A stretch of 64,000 bases of DNA from Verrucomicrobiota bacterium (GTDB lineage Bacteria; Verrucomicrobiota; Verrucomicrobiia; Limisphaerales; UBA11320), in NCBI GenBank assembly GCA_016199985.1, contig JACQFQ010000062.1, positions 1 through 64,000 of the forward strand, read 5' to 3'. A program made the translations under genes and the position numbers. This document shows, one piece after another, positions 14,528 to 24,038 of this stretch (its first letter is position 1; each line of letters starts with the position of its first letter). Under the pieces are notes generated by a model. The model did not search any database. It saw nothing but the letters and a program-made list of their open reading frames with translations, and had not been told where the DNA came from.

Positions 14528-17167
14528 ATGCCCGTTCGCATATACGACCTAGCAAAGAAACTTGGCATCGAAAGCAAGGAAGTGATTGCCAAGGCCAAGG
14601 AGCTGGGTATTTCCGCCGCCAAGGTGGCGTCGAGCTCTCTCGACAAGATCACCGCCGAATATCTTGAAGATCAACTGACCGTGGGTCGGCCACGCGTCGA
14701 TTCCCTGGGGTCTTCCGGGGGACATGCCTCGACTGCAGAGGTCGCGCCGCCGCCCGAGCCTGAAGCCCCGCCGCAAATCCAGCTGATCAAGGCGCCACCG
14801 GTAGAAATCCCCTCTCCCGTGGCAGCGTCCTCGTCGTCAGAGACTGTCGCGGCGCGCCCTCCCGGCGACGCCCATGACCCTGTCCTCATTTCCGCGGATC
14901 CCCTTCTTGAGGCGCGAGGATCCGAGTCTCTCACTGAGCCTTCGGAGCTCTCGCCGCTTCCCATCCAGGCAAAGAGCCAGGAACATGCGGTCCCTTCCGA
15001 CGCCGCAGCCGCGTCGCCTGCGATCGTTCCCCTTGCGCCTCCTCCGTCCGCGCCTCCCCAGCCGCCCGCGGGGCCGAAGCTGGGCGACAAGGTGGGATTC
15101 ATTCAGCTTCCTCTCTCAGGGCGAGGCGGGCCGCGGGATCGCGCGGCGACGCCGCCCGCCCCTGCTCCGCGAGGCAGCGCCCCGCCGATGGCTCGTCCCG
15201 GGATGGACCGGGGAGGCCGGCCCGGAGGCCAGGGCTATGGCCAGGGACGCCCCGGTGGCGGGTTTCCGCAGCGAGGTCCCGCCCAGGGATACAGCCAGCA
15301 GCGCCCAGGGTTCGGTGGCAGTCCGCAACGTCCGGCGGCTCCCGCTGCGCCGGCTGCGCCCTTAACGCCTTCCGACGCTCCCATCGTCACCATCAAGCCG
15401 CCCATCATCGTTCGTGAACTGGCTGAGAAGATGGGGATCAAGCCATTCCGGCTCATTGCTGACCTGATCGATCTCAAGGTGATGGCGACGGTGAATCAGG
15501 CAGTGGATGAATCCATCGCCCAGAGAGTTTGCGCGAAGCACGGGTTCCGGTTCGAGGTGGAGAAGCGGAAGTCAGGCAGCGGCGTGACGGCCCCCAAACA
15601 GGAGCTCAAGCTCGACCAGGAAGACCGGACCGAGGATCTGAAACCGAGGGCGCCCGTGGTGACGATCATGGGGCATGTGGATCACGGCAAGACCACGCTG
15701 CTGGACACGATCCGCAAGGCCAACGTCGCGAGCGGCGAGGCCGGAGGGATCACGCAGCATATCGGGGCTTACACAATTGCCGTGCCGCATCCTGAGCGCA
15801 AAGACGAGATGGCGCAGATCACGTTCCTGGACACGCCAGGCCACGCGGCATTCAGCGCGATGCGCGCTCGCGGCGCGAACGTCACCGATCTCGTCATCCT
15901 CGTTGTCGCGGCCAACGACGGCGTCATGCCGCAAACCCTGGAGGCTTTGAGCCACGCGCAGGCCGCGAAGGTTCCTATTTTGGTCGCTGTGAACAAGTGC
16001 GATCACCCCAACGCCAACACGATGAAGGTGCGACAGCAGCTCCAGGAGAAGGGACTTGTGCCCGACGAATGGGGCGGCAGCACGCTTTTCGTGGATGTTT
16101 CCGGCCTCACGGGGACGGGCGTTCCCAAGCTGCTGGAGATGGTGCTTTTCCAGGCCGACCTCCTCGAGCTCCGGGCCAATCCGAATCGGTTGGCCAAGGG
16201 CAATGTGATCGAGTCCGGCCTGGAGCCCGGCGGTCCCACGGCGACGGTGCTCGTGCGGAAGGGAACCCTGCGGCTCGGCGAGGCGGTCATCTGCGGCCCG
16301 TTCTGGGGCAAGGTCCGCGCTCTCATCAGCGAGGAAGGCAAGCGTCTCAAGGAAGCCGGCCCTTCGGTTGCCGTCCGTGTTCTGGGTCTGAGCGGAGTCC
16401 CCGAGGCGGGACTTGAGTTCAGCGCGGTCGAGGACGAGAAGGCCGCCCGCGAGCTCGCCGAGGAGCGCAGCATGCAGGCCCGGGCCGACGCCCAGCAGCA
16501 GCCCTCCGCGAAGGCCACGCTCGAGGATCTGTTCGGCCGTATCGAGGAAGCCAGCGCCAAGGCGCTCAAAGTCGTCGTCAAAGCCGACACCCAAGGCTCC
16601 GTTGAGGCCATCGTTGAAGCCTTGCGCAAGATCGAGTCGAACCGCGTCAATCTCGAGATCGTGCATCACGCCGTCGGGACCGTGACGAGCAATGATGTCA
16701 CCCTCGCTTCCGCGTCGCGGGCAACCATCCTCGGGTTTCACACCCGCATCGACGGCGACGTCTCCGACCTCGCCAAGCACGAGGGCGTGCAGATCAAGCT
16801 TTACTCGATCATCTACGAGCTGATCGACGAGGTGAAGAAGGCCATGGCGGGTTTGTTGCCGCCGATCATCAAGGAAAACGTCATCGGGTCGGCCGAGATC
16901 CGGCAGATTTTCGAGCTCTCCAAGGGCGGGAATGTCGCCGGTTGCATGGTCACTTCCGGCCGCGTCGTCCGCGGCAAGCTGCGGGTCATGCGCAAGAAGA
17001 ACCGCATCTACGAGGGCGTCAGCCTCTCGTTGCGCCGCTTCCAGGACGAGGTGAACGAGGTGCGAGCCGGCATGGAATGCGGCATCCGCCTCGACGGGTT
17101 CAACGAGTTCGTCGTCGGGGACGTGGTGGAATGCTACGTGGTTGAGAAGCTGACGCCCGAACTTTAA
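14528..17167 (+). CDS. infB: Translation initiation factor IF-2
   Basis: 879 residues from ATG 14528 (MPVRIYDLAKKLGIESKEV). The N-terminal IF2_N domain (1-50) is followed by a Pro/Ala-rich and then Gly/Arg/Gln-rich linker (about 60-285), a second IF2_N-type helix bundle (IIVRELAEKMGIKPFRLI), and the GTPase domain: G1 GHVDHGKT (382-389), G3 DTPGH (435-439), G4 NKCD. Domains II, III (containing VVKADTQGSVEAIVEAL) and IV complete it. IF-2 brings initiator fMet-tRNA to the ribosome using GTP. The low-complexity linker is long and may vary between strains. Confidence 0.97.
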   Translation: MPVRIYDLAKKLGIESKEVIAKAKELGISAAKVASSSLDKITAEYLEDQLTVGRPRVDSLGSSGGHASTAEVAPPPEPEAPPQIQLIKAPPVEIPSPVAASSSSETVAARPPGDAHDPVLISADPLLEARGSESLTEPSELSPLPIQAKSQEHAVPSDAAAASPAIVPLAPPPSAPPQPPAGPKLGDKVGFIQLPLSGRGGPRDRAATPPAPAPRGSAPPMARPGMDRGGRPGGQGYGQGRPGGGFPQRGPAQGYSQQRPGFGGSPQRPAAPAAPAAPLTPSDAPIVTIKPPIIVRELAEKMGIKPFRLIADLIDLKVMATVNQAVDESIAQRVCAKHGFRFEVEKRKSGSGVTAPKQELKLDQEDRTEDLKPRAPVVTIMGHVDHGKTTLLDTIRKANVASGEAGGITQHIGAYTIAVPHPERKDEMAQITFLDTPGHAAFSAMRARGANVTDLVILVVAANDGVMPQTLEALSHAQAAKVPILVAVNKCDHPNANTMKVRQQLQEKGLVPDEWGGSTLFVDVSGLTGTGVPKLLEMVLFQADLLELRANPNRLAKGNVIESGLEPGGPTATVLVRKGTLRLGEAVICGPFWGKVRALISEEGKRLKEAGPSVAVRVLGLSGVPEAGLEFSAVEDEKAARELAEERSMQARADAQQQPSAKATLEDLFGRIEEASAKALKVVVKADTQGSVEAIVEALRKIESNRVNLEIVHHAVGTVTSNDVTLASASRATILGFHTRIDGDVSDLAKHEGVQIKLYSIIYELIDEVKKAMAGLLPPIIKENVIGSAEIRQIFELSKGGNVAGCMVTSGRVVRGKLRVMRKKNRIYEGVSLSLRRFQDEVNEVRAGMECGIRLDGFNEFVVGDVVECYVVEKLTPEL

Positions 17168-17189
17168 TCGATCGCAGCCCCTTCATCCT

Positions 17190-17567
17190 GTGCCTTCTCA
17201 TCGGCAATTGCGGGTGCGCGAACTGCTCAAGCGCGAGATCGGTGAAGCCATCCGCCGCGATATTCCCATCCAGCAGGCGGGCGTCGTGAACGTCAACGAC
17301 ATCCTGATATCGGCGGACTTCAAGTCGGCCCGCGTGCGGCTGGGCTTTTTTGGAACCCCGGAGCAACAGAAGCGAGCCTTCAAGCTCCTGGAGGACCACC
17401 GGGGACGCATCCAGGAGCATGTCGCGAAGACGGTCATCCTGAAATACACGCCCGTCCTCCGGTTCGAGGTCGATGATTCCATCGAGCGGGGCAATCGTAT
17501 CCTGCGCATCATGGAGGACATCGACAAGACTCTCCCCCCCGAGAAGCATGAAACCCCAGGCTCTTGA
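17190..17567 (+). CDS. rbfA: Ribosome-binding factor A
   Basis: 125 residues from GTG 17190 (VPSHRQLRVRELLKREIG). The RbfA pattern is clear: RV.ELLKREI...I, then VNVNDILISADFKSARVRLGFFG, and the KH-like fold ending LRFEVDDSIERGNRILRIMEDI. It helps maturation of the 30S subunit at the 5' end of 16S rRNA. It sits 22 bases after infB, and its last 20 bases overlap the start of the DHH gene in another frame. Confidence 0.93.
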   Translation: MPSHRQLRVRELLKREIGEAIRRDIPIQQAGVVNVNDILISADFKSARVRLGFFGTPEQQKRAFKLLEDHRGRIQEHVAKTVILKYTPVLRFEVDDSIERGNRILRIMEDIDKTLPPEKHETPGS

Positions 17568-18531
17568 GCAGATCATTGAGGAGATCCAGAAGAGCGGATC
17601 GATCTGCGTTGTGGGGCATGTGCGTCCGGACGGCGACTGCATCGGATCGCAGCTGGGCCTCACGCTGGCCTTGAAAAGCGCCGGTAAGGAAGTCGCCTGC
17701 TGGAACCAGGACCCCGTCCCCGACAAGCTCAAGTTTCTCGACCCTGATCGATTCGTCACCGCGCCCCAGCCCGGCCGCGTTTTCGACTGCGTGATCGCCA
17801 CCGACTGCGCTTCTCTCGAGCGCATGGGCCGCGTCGCCGAGCACATCGGACAGCGCCGCGTCCTGCTCAACATTGATCATCACGAGAGCAACACGCGCTA
17901 CGGCGACATCAACTGGATCTCTCCCGCCGAGGCTTCCACGGGCGAGTTGATCCATCGCCTGCTGACCGCCGCGCGATGGCCTGTCACCTCCCATGTGGCC
18001 GACTGTCTGTTCACCGCGGTGTCCACCGACACCGGGTCGTTCCAGTACGCGTCGACGCGGCCCTCGACCTTTCAGATTGCGAGCCACTTGGTGGAGCAGG
18101 GGGCGGATCTCGCCCGGATCTGTCACGAGGTGTATCAGTCGTATCCGTTGTCCCGGATGCGGCTCCTGCGTCGCGTCTATAACAAGTTCCGGCTGACCCA
18201 CGACGACCGCACGGCCTACTACTGGCTCAAGCAGGCGGATTACTCGCGCACGGGAGCGAAGCCCGCCGACTCCGAGGGCATCATTGATCACATCCGGGCG
18301 ATCGACGAGGTGGTGGTCGCCTGCGTGTTTGAGGAGATAGAGCCCGAGCTGACGAGGCTCAGCCTTCGCAGCAAGAGCGGCGACGTCGACGTGAATGGGA
18401 TCGCCGGGCAGTTTGGCGGCGGCGGGCACCGCGCCGCGGCCGGCGCGCGGATCCCGGGGCGGCCGCTGACCGTGCAGAGGCGTGTGCTCGCCTCGATCAA
18501 GAAGGCGCTCAAGGGCGTTGGCCGGAAATGA
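17548..18531 (+). CDS. nrnA: DHH/DHHA1 phosphoesterase (NrnA-type)
   Basis: 327 residues from ATG 17548. Metal-binding motifs of the DHH family are intact: HVRPDGD (24-30), ATDCAS with D86, DHH at 110-112, and the DHHA1 motif GGGGHRAAAG (290-299). NrnA-type enzymes degrade short oligoribonucleotides and/or pAp, and some cleave cyclic dinucleotides. Placement between rbfA and truB is common in bacteria. The exact substrate cannot be told from sequence. The stop overlaps the truB start (ATGA). Confidence 0.9.
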   Translation: MKPQALEQIIEEIQKSGSICVVGHVRPDGDCIGSQLGLTLALKSAGKEVACWNQDPVPDKLKFLDPDRFVTAPQPGRVFDCVIATDCASLERMGRVAEHIGQRRVLLNIDHHESNTRYGDINWISPAEASTGELIHRLLTAARWPVTSHVADCLFTAVSTDTGSFQYASTRPSTFQIASHLVEQGADLARICHEVYQSYPLSRMRLLRRVYNKFRLTHDDRTAYYWLKQADYSRTGAKPADSEGIIDHIRAIDEVVVACVFEEIEPELTRLSLRSKSGDVDVNGIAGQFGGGGHRAAAGARIPGRPLTVQRRVLASIKKALKGVGRK

Positions 18532-19244
18532 GAAGTTTTGCCGCTCTCGACGGGGCTCTCCTGATCGACAAGCCCGCCGGTCCGACGTCCCATGACGTTG
18601 TGGACAACGTCCGACGCTTCATGGGCATCCCCAAGGTCGGCCACTGCGGCACCTTGGATCCGCTCGCGACAGGACTTCTCGTGCTGGTGCTCGGCCAGGC
18701 GACCAAACTGTCGGAGAAACTGATGTCCGACGACAAGATCTACTCCGGCCACATGTGCTTTGGGATCGAGACCAACAGCTATGATCGCGACGGCGAGATT
18801 GTGTCCTCTCTGCCCGTCCCTCCGCTCACTCTGGAGGACTTGAACGCGATGACGACATCCTTCCTGGGCGACCACCTGCAAACGCCCCCGATGGTTTCCG
18901 CGATCAAAAAGGACGGCGTTCCTCTCTACAAGCTGGCTCGGAAAGGCGTCGAGGTGGAGCGCAAGCCCCGCTTGATTCATATCTATCGTTTTCGGTTTAC
19001 GGATTATCAGGAGCCGATCGGCGCCTTCCGGATCGCGTGCACCAAGGGCACCTACGTGCGCAGCCTCGCGCACGATCTCGGACAGAAGATTGGATGCGGC
19101 GCGCACCTCAACACGCTGCGTCGCCTCGTGTCCGGCCGTTTCGATGTCAAGGACGCGATTCCCTACGAGGACCTGCTGCTGCTGGCGCCGGAGGACATCG
19201 CTCCCCGCGTCATCCCCATGCTTCAGCTGTCCGCGCCGGCTTGA
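18528..19244 (+). CDS. truB: tRNA pseudouridine(55) synthase TruB
   Basis: 238 residues. LLIDKPAGPTSHDVV and GHCGTLDPLATGLL are the TruB motifs, with catalytic D44 in GTLDP. The later motif GTYVRSLAHDLG is also present. The enzyme makes pseudouridine 55 in the tRNA T-loop. It is somewhat short at the C-terminus: the PUA-like tail found in some TruB proteins is absent. ATGA overlap with the DHH gene indicates coupling. Confidence 0.96.
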   Translation: MRSFAALDGALLIDKPAGPTSHDVVDNVRRFMGIPKVGHCGTLDPLATGLLVLVLGQATKLSEKLMSDDKIYSGHMCFGIETNSYDRDGEIVSSLPVPPLTLEDLNAMTTSFLGDHLQTPPMVSAIKKDGVPLYKLARKGVEVERKPRLIHIYRFRFTDYQEPIGAFRIACTKGTYVRSLAHDLGQKIGCGAHLNTLRRLVSGRFDVKDAIPYEDLLLLAPEDIAPRVIPMLQLSAPA

Positions 19245-19310
19245 TCGGAGCGCGTTGTCGCCCGCGGGTCTCGAATTGACACCGCGCTCCGTCCTTGGAG
19301 TATCCGCGTC

Positions 19311-19745
19311 ATGTCTTCTGAAGCCATCATCTATCCTCGCAGCCCCCGGGAAACCATGTCGGGCTGGCCCTATCTCCCGCGTTTTGTCGACAAGGTTCGA
19401 CTTCACCTCGCCGGCAAGCTCCACCCCGACTACCAACCGAACTTCTGTCAGCGAGGCTTCGACGCCGCGTGGCTCAAGGCCGCCGGCCTCACGGCCGAGC
19501 AGTTCATCGACGTCGTCAGGAACGCGATCACCGACGGGCAGGTCGCCGACTGGGTCGCGAAGAACGTGAAAGTCGCTCCTGAGGAGAAGAGGGCGTTCGA
19601 GCGATTCCTCGTCCAGCACGGACGCGAGGAGGACGCGTCCCTGCGCGCTGTGCTGAAGACCCGCAAGGAGAACGCCGGACTCGCCCATCGCGACGACATC
19701 CAGTCCTTCGTCGACTTCATCGACGCGGACGAGAAGCGCGGCTAG
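19311..19745 (+). CDS. DUF5069 family protein
   Basis: 144 residues. The family's start is visible: YPRSPRE.MSGWPYLPRF.DK.RL...GKL...Y..NF, followed by the helical 'FLG-like' segment and the C-terminal DIQSFVDFIDADE. No signal peptide, so cytoplasmic. DUF5069 is frequent in Verrucomicrobiota and Planctomycetota; function unknown. A perfect TTGACA (19276) lies upstream but too near the ATG to be a normal promoter; TTGGAG about 10 bases upstream serves as ribosome site. Confidence 0.85.
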   Translation: MSSEAIIYPRSPRETMSGWPYLPRFVDKVRLHLAGKLHPDYQPNFCQRGFDAAWLKAAGLTAEQFIDVVRNAITDGQVADWVAKNVKVAPEEKRAFERFLVQHGREEDASLRAVLKTRKENAGLAHRDDIQSFVDFIDADEKRG

Positions 19746-19971
19746 CGCGCTGGCTTGCGAGGACGTTGGACTTGGGCCGCCCCTGTTGCGAGGCGATCTG
19801 ATCCGGCTTTTGGGTTCTGGCTTGTAGCTCGCGGGGAACAGCGACTAACACTTCGAATGTGTTGCGCGAGCGCTTGCTTTCATTTTGCCGTGTCCATCCG
19901 GTCGCGAACTTCGGTGGCCGGTTGCTTCCGCGCGGTCTGGGGCGGACCGGCTTTCGGGGAGGCGTTCTTTC

Positions 19972-20529
19972 GTGAATGCCTGGGAGGAGGTTCGCGCGCG
20001 CGTGAAGCCTCAGCTATGCACTGCGGCGCATCTCCGGCGCGCGCCCGTGGCTCATAGGGATCTGGGACACGGCCTGCTCGCCGCGGTCGTGATCGATGGG
20101 GAGAGTTCCTACCGGTACGCGACGGAGGCCCGGCTCGCGGCCTGGCGGATCTCATTTGATGATCTGTTGCGCTACGCGACGCTCAACTTGAACGACGCCT
20201 GCGCTCTTTCCGGGGCGCCGATCCAGATGGGCCCGCCGCCCGACCTTCTCCTCACCGCCGTCACGCGCGATGGCTTCGACGCCGCCAGGATCCTCATTCC
20301 GGAATTTCGCGCGTTCGTCGCCAGCCGCCTCGGCTCGCCTTTCCGCTGGGCCGCGCCTCATCGTGACTGCCTCCTTTGCTGGCCCAGCCAGAACACCGAG
20401 AGCTTCCGCAAGTTCATCGCCCAACGCGTGGTCGATGAACACGCCGCCGCTGAATACCCGCTCTCGCTTCAGCTGTTCGAGTCGGATCAGAGCGGGATCC
20501 AACCCTGGATTGGTCTTCCTGGCGGTTGA
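19972..20529 (+). CDS. DUF1444-like protein
   Basis: 185 residues from GTG 19972; a TTG at 19885 opens the frame, but the first 29 residues look untranslated. The pattern HGLLAAVVIDGESSYRYATE, then WRISFDDLLRYATLNL resembles DUF1444/YtpQ proteins (a strand pair followed by 'W.v..deL...A..NL'). The C-terminal half has HRDCLLCWPSQNTE. No signal peptide. Function unknown. Confidence 0.65.
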   Translation: MNAWEEVRARVKPQLCTAAHLRRAPVAHRDLGHGLLAAVVIDGESSYRYATEARLAAWRISFDDLLRYATLNLNDACALSGAPIQMGPPPDLLLTAVTRDGFDAARILIPEFRAFVASRLGSPFRWAAPHRDCLLCWPSQNTESFRKFIAQRVVDEHAAAEYPLSLQLFESDQSGIQPWIGLPGG

Positions 20530-20621
20530 AGGGCGATGGCCCTTCGGCGCGCGATTCCTTCCGAACCCTTGATCCGATTTGGGGGTTGCCTCGATTGTGG
20601 GGGAATCCGCAGAGTTGCGGC

Positions 20622-21500
20622 ATGGGTTTGGACATCCACGGGCTGAAGCTGCTCCTCAACGCCAAACAGTCGGGCGCGCCGTTCGATCGCGTCCTGACGT
20701 TCGGGCGCATCGAGATGGCGGTGTCGCCGGAGCGAGCGGCATCCCTGTTACGGAGCCGCGGGTTCGCCTCGCAGCCCGTGGAGGCCTTGGCTCGATCCAC
20801 CCCTCCCTGGTACGCCGAGTCCGTTTTTGAGGCGTTGGGCGCGAAGGAGGTGGTCTCCCTCGACGCCTCCCCCTACCAGTCCGCGTCGATCGTTCACGAC
20901 ATGAATCAACCGATCGAGGATCGTCACAAGGCTCGGTTTGACGTGCTTTTCGACGGAGGATCGATCGAGCACGTGTTCAACTTCCCCGTGGCGATTCGCA
21001 ATTGCATGGAGCTGGTGAAGCCCGGAGGATCGATGATCATTCACACCGCGGCGAACAATTGCATGGGGCATGGCTTCTACCAGTTCAGTCCGGAGCTGTT
21101 CTATCGCGTGTTCTCGGCCGCGAACGGATACGAGGTGGTTCGGATGATCATCCACGGCTCCGGACCCTATGGGTCCTGGTACGACGTCTCCGATCCTGCG
21201 GCGATTCGCTCGCGCGTGGAGTTGATCAGCTTCATGCCCACGCAGCTGCTGCTGCACGTTCGCCGTCTTTCCCTGGCCCCTATTTTCACCGTGGCGCCGC
21301 AGCAGAGCGACTACGTGGAGGCCTGGGGACATACGGATCCCGGTTCCGCGCCCGCTCCCTCTCGCGGCGCCTGGGCTCAACCGATCCGGGAGGCGTTCCC
21401 GGGTTTGTTCGGGGCGGCCAAGGCTTTGCGCACCGCCTTCCGTTTCTACCGCTCGCAATCTCTTTGGAATCGAAAGTTTTTCCGCAAGTCCGCCGAGTAG
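20622..21500 (+). CDS. SAM-dependent methyltransferase-like protein
   Basis: 292 residues from ATG 20622. The middle has a class-I methyltransferase-like core: VSLDASPYQSASIVHDMNQP (an acidic residue after strand 2), RFDVLFDGGSIEHVFNFPVA (post-strand-4 region) and NCMELVKPGGSMIIHTAANN (the 'LKPGG' motif). The glycine-rich motif I is not obvious. The region after residue 175 (NCMGHGFYQFSPELFYRVF) resembles methyltransferases near sugar or lipid biosynthesis genes. Substrate unknown. The C-terminus is basic and aromatic (FRFYRSQSLWNRKFFRKS). Confidence 0.65.
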   Translation: MGLDIHGLKLLLNAKQSGAPFDRVLTFGRIEMAVSPERAASLLRSRGFASQPVEALARSTPPWYAESVFEALGAKEVVSLDASPYQSASIVHDMNQPIEDRHKARFDVLFDGGSIEHVFNFPVAIRNCMELVKPGGSMIIHTAANNCMGHGFYQFSPELFYRVFSAANGYEVVRMIIHGSGPYGSWYDVSDPAAIRSRVELISFMPTQLLLHVRRLSLAPIFTVAPQQSDYVEAWGHTDPGSAPAPSRGAWAQPIREAFPGLFGAAKALRTAFRFYRSQSLWNRKFFRKSAE

Positions 21501-21693
21501 AGTCCGCCCGATAGTCCAGCCCTGAACCCAGCCATGCGAACGGAAGTCCAGAGCCAGGGTCCTCGCGCGGGCTCCAGCGCCGAGGCTCCTCCGGCGTTCT
21601 CCCGAGACGCGGCCGGTGTGGATCGCATCGACCGCCGACAGGGTCGCGCGCAACTTTTGTCGCGGGGAGTTGTAGATTCCCCGAGTGCAAGCC

Positions 21694-22299
21694 ATGGCTG
21701 AAGCTTTGGACACGGATGCGGCGCTGATGACCCGGGTCCGAGGGGGCGATCGGGACGCTTTTGAGCAGTTGGTGCATCGCTATCAGCAGCCGGTGATCCG
21801 CTTCGTCGCGCGAATGCTGCGCGATGAAGCCGAGGCCGAGGACATCGCCCAGCACACATTCGTCCAGGTTTGGAAATCCGCCCATCGGTACCAAGTCTCC
21901 GCCCGGTTTGCGACATGGCTCTTCACCATTGCCCGGAATCTTTGCCTCAACGAGATCCGGCGTCGATCGCGCCACGCCGCCGACTCCTTGGACGCCCCCA
22001 TCGGCGACGATGAGGATCTCCCCGCCCGGCAACTCGCGGATGTCGCAAGCCTGATGCCTTCCGACCTTCTGGCGCGCGATGAGCTTGTCCAAAAAGTGGA
22101 CGAGGCCATCCGGGATCTCCCCGAGGCCCAGCGCGCCGCCCTGCTGTTGTGCCGGGAGGAGGACGTTTCCTATGACGAGATCGGCAACATCCTTGGAACC
22201 TCCCTCTCCGCGACCAAGTCTTTGATCTTCCGCGCGAGGGAGACGGTGAAGTCGCGGGTGAAACGCTATTTATGCACCGGTGAATGGCCGGGCCGGTGA
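21694..22299 (+). CDS. ECF-type RNA polymerase sigma factor
   Basis: 201 residues from ATG 21694 (a GTG at 21685 is possible). Sigma-70 region 2: DAFEQLVHRYQQPVIRFVARM, then AEDIAQHTFVQVWKS; region 4: LPEAQRAALLLCREEDVSYD, then EIGNILGTSLSATKSLIFRAR. There is no region 3, which marks it as ECF/group 4. The next gene, 69 bases on, encodes a single-TM protein that fits an anti-sigma factor. A hairpin CGGGGA/TCCCCG (21663-21683) lies directly before the start. Confidence 0.92.
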   Translation: MAEALDTDAALMTRVRGGDRDAFEQLVHRYQQPVIRFVARMLRDEAEAEDIAQHTFVQVWKSAHRYQVSARFATWLFTIARNLCLNEIRRRSRHAADSLDAPIGDDEDLPARQLADVASLMPSDLLARDELVQKVDEAIRDLPEAQRAALLLCREEDVSYDEIGNILGTSLSATKSLIFRARETVKSRVKRYLCTGEWPGR

Positions 22300-22368
22300 A
22301 GGGCGCCACGGCGCCGATGAGAGCAACTTTTTCAGGATTGCAGAGTTAGCAGAAAGGCAGAGAGACGT

Positions 22369-22878
22369 ATGAACGAAACAGAGCTCAACGAGATTTTGGA
22401 CGCCGCCTGGCGGAGGCCTTTGACGGAGGCGGAGCAGGCCGCGCTCGCGGATTGGGCGCGTCGCCATCCCGCGCAGCGCGCCGAGATGGAGGCGGTGTTG
22501 GCGGTCAGCCGCGGACTTGAGGGGTTGCCCGCGCCCACAGCGTCTTCCAACTTCATGAGCCGGGTCTGGCGGGAGGTGGAAGCCGGGGAACGGATCGAGT
22601 CCCGACCGGGTCAGGCGTCGGCCTCTGGCGCTGGACCGCGCCTCTGGCGCTTGTGGCTGCCGCGCTTCGCCACGGGCCTTGTGGCCGTGGCGATCGCCGG
22701 CGGGAGTTGGTGGCGCTACGAGGCAGGGCGGCGGGCTCTGATCGTCAGAGGGATCACCGCGGCCGCCAATGTCGATGACTCACCTGATCTCGCGATGCTC
22801 CGCGAGTTTGAAGCCATAAAAATCCTTGGCGAGGCGCCGGCGTCCGTGGACGTCGAGCTGCTCGCCGCATTACAATGA
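22369..22878 (+). CDS. Probable anti-sigma factor (single TM)
   Basis: 169 residues. The N-terminal helical part (LNEILDAAWRRPLTEAEQAALADWARRHP) resembles the cytoplasmic sigma-binding part of anti-sigma factors but lacks a visible zinc motif (HxxxCxxC). A TM segment follows (about residues 101-118, FATGLVAVAIAGGSWWRY), with a short periplasmic tail containing 'SPDLAMLREFEAIKILGE'. Position between the ECF sigma and a DUF3106-like gene, with an ATGA overlap downstream, supports the call. Membrane-tethered control of the sigma factor is inferred. Confidence 0.65.
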   Translation: MNETELNEILDAAWRRPLTEAEQAALADWARRHPAQRAEMEAVLAVSRGLEGLPAPTASSNFMSRVWREVEAGERIESRPGQASASGAGPRLWRLWLPRFATGLVAVAIAGGSWWRYEAGRRALIVRGITAAANVDDSPDLAMLREFEAIKILGEAPASVDVELLAALQ

Positions 22879-23834
22879 GAACGCCCTCCCTGAAAAACCT
22901 GTGCTCGTGGTTGAGCGCCTGTGTGGTCGCCTGGATGGCTTCAGTCGGAGCGAGCGCGTTCTCCGCGACCCTGCCCGGGCTGGGGAGCGTCTCGCCGGCC
23001 CAGTCCGGCGCGGGGCTGACCGTGATGCTGCCCATGCCGACCAACTCGCCTGTCGCGTTGTTTCGCGCTCTGCTCCGCGCCCCGGTCGCGGACCAGCGAC
23101 AGCTCCTTTCCGGCAGGACGGAGGCGAATCAGAAGATCATCCTGAGAAAGCTCGCCGAGTATCAGGCGCTCGCCGAATCGGATCGCGAATCGCGCCTGCG
23201 AGCCCTCGAGTTCCACCATTACGTCACCTTGTTGCTCAACGCTCCCGTGGCGGCCCGGGAGGCCTGGCTTGCCCAGGTGCCCGTCGAGTATCGCTCGCTG
23301 TGCGGGGAGCGGCTTCGCCTGTGGGGGGTGCTTCCGCCCCAGCTTCAAGATTACCTGCGGGAACGGGAGAGCACTCTTCGATGGTTGACGCGATGGGAGA
23401 GCTCGAGCGACCGCCAGCGCGAGGGCCTGCTGGCCGGATTGCCTCTTGAGCAGCGGCGGCGGATGGAGGAAAACGTCTCCCAATGGACGGCGATGAATCC
23501 CGCGCAGCGCGAGAGGGCCTGGCGGGCGACCCGCGAGCTGTTCGAGATGAGCTCGACCGAGCAAAAGCGCGTGCTGGACGGCGTGGCGGAGAACCAACGC
23601 GACGCCGCCTCGCGCTTTGTGCAGAACGTTCGCGCCTTGCCCTCGGATCAACGAAGACAGTACCTCGACGGTTGTCGGAAGTTTTCTCAGCTCGACTCCG
23701 TAGATCGAGCCCGGTTCCTCCAGGGATGGGAGCGATGGAAGCAGATGTCGGAGCCTGAGCGCGAGGTGTGGCGTCAAGTTGCGGCTCGGATCCCGAAGCT
23801 GCCCCCGCCGCCGCCCCTTGCGCCCAAAGGCTGA
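22875..23834 (+). CDS. DUF3106-like periplasmic protein
   Basis: 319 residues with a signal peptide (MRTPSLKNL.., cleavage near GASA|F). From residue 90 on it is repetitive and helical: 'W....Q.R..LL..LP.EQR..M' units such as SSDRQREGLLAGLPLEQRRRM, TAMNPAQRERAWRATRELFEM and VDRARFLQGWERWKQMSEPER. This is the DUF3106 pattern. The C-terminus is proline-rich. It is coupled (ATGA) to the anti-sigma gene, so it may be a periplasmic sensor or partner in that pathway, by position only. Confidence 0.75.
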   Translation: MRTPSLKNLCSWLSACVVAWMASVGASAFSATLPGLGSVSPAQSGAGLTVMLPMPTNSPVALFRALLRAPVADQRQLLSGRTEANQKIILRKLAEYQALAESDRESRLRALEFHHYVTLLLNAPVAAREAWLAQVPVEYRSLCGERLRLWGVLPPQLQDYLRERESTLRWLTRWESSSDRQREGLLAGLPLEQRRRMEENVSQWTAMNPAQRERAWRATRELFEMSSTEQKRVLDGVAENQRDAASRFVQNVRALPSDQRRQYLDGCRKFSQLDSVDRARFLQGWERWKQMSEPEREVWRQVAARIPKLPPPPPLAPKG

Positions 23835-24038
23835 CCCGCACCCACTGGTCGGATCGCTCGGTCGCCGCATGCCATTCCGCTTCCAGGGCGAGCCGGCGAA
23901 TCTCGTCATCAAATCCCACCCCGCTTGCGGAGAATCACATAGTCAGGCGACGGAGCGGTGATGGTGTTCGTTCCCATCGGGCGACGCCGCTCGAACGGGG
24001 TTTGAATTCTCGCGGAGCACATCGTAGCGTCGCGACGC

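Noticed and set aside
15572..16780. 402-codon open frame on the minus strand
   Set aside because: Antisense to the infB GTPase domain; no domain of its own.
19276..19306. Perfect TTGACA with TATCCG 19 bases on, before the DUF5069 gene
   Set aside because: The -10 would lie 5 bases before the ATG, giving a leaderless mRNA, and the spacer is long. TTGGAG is a better reading, as a ribosome site.
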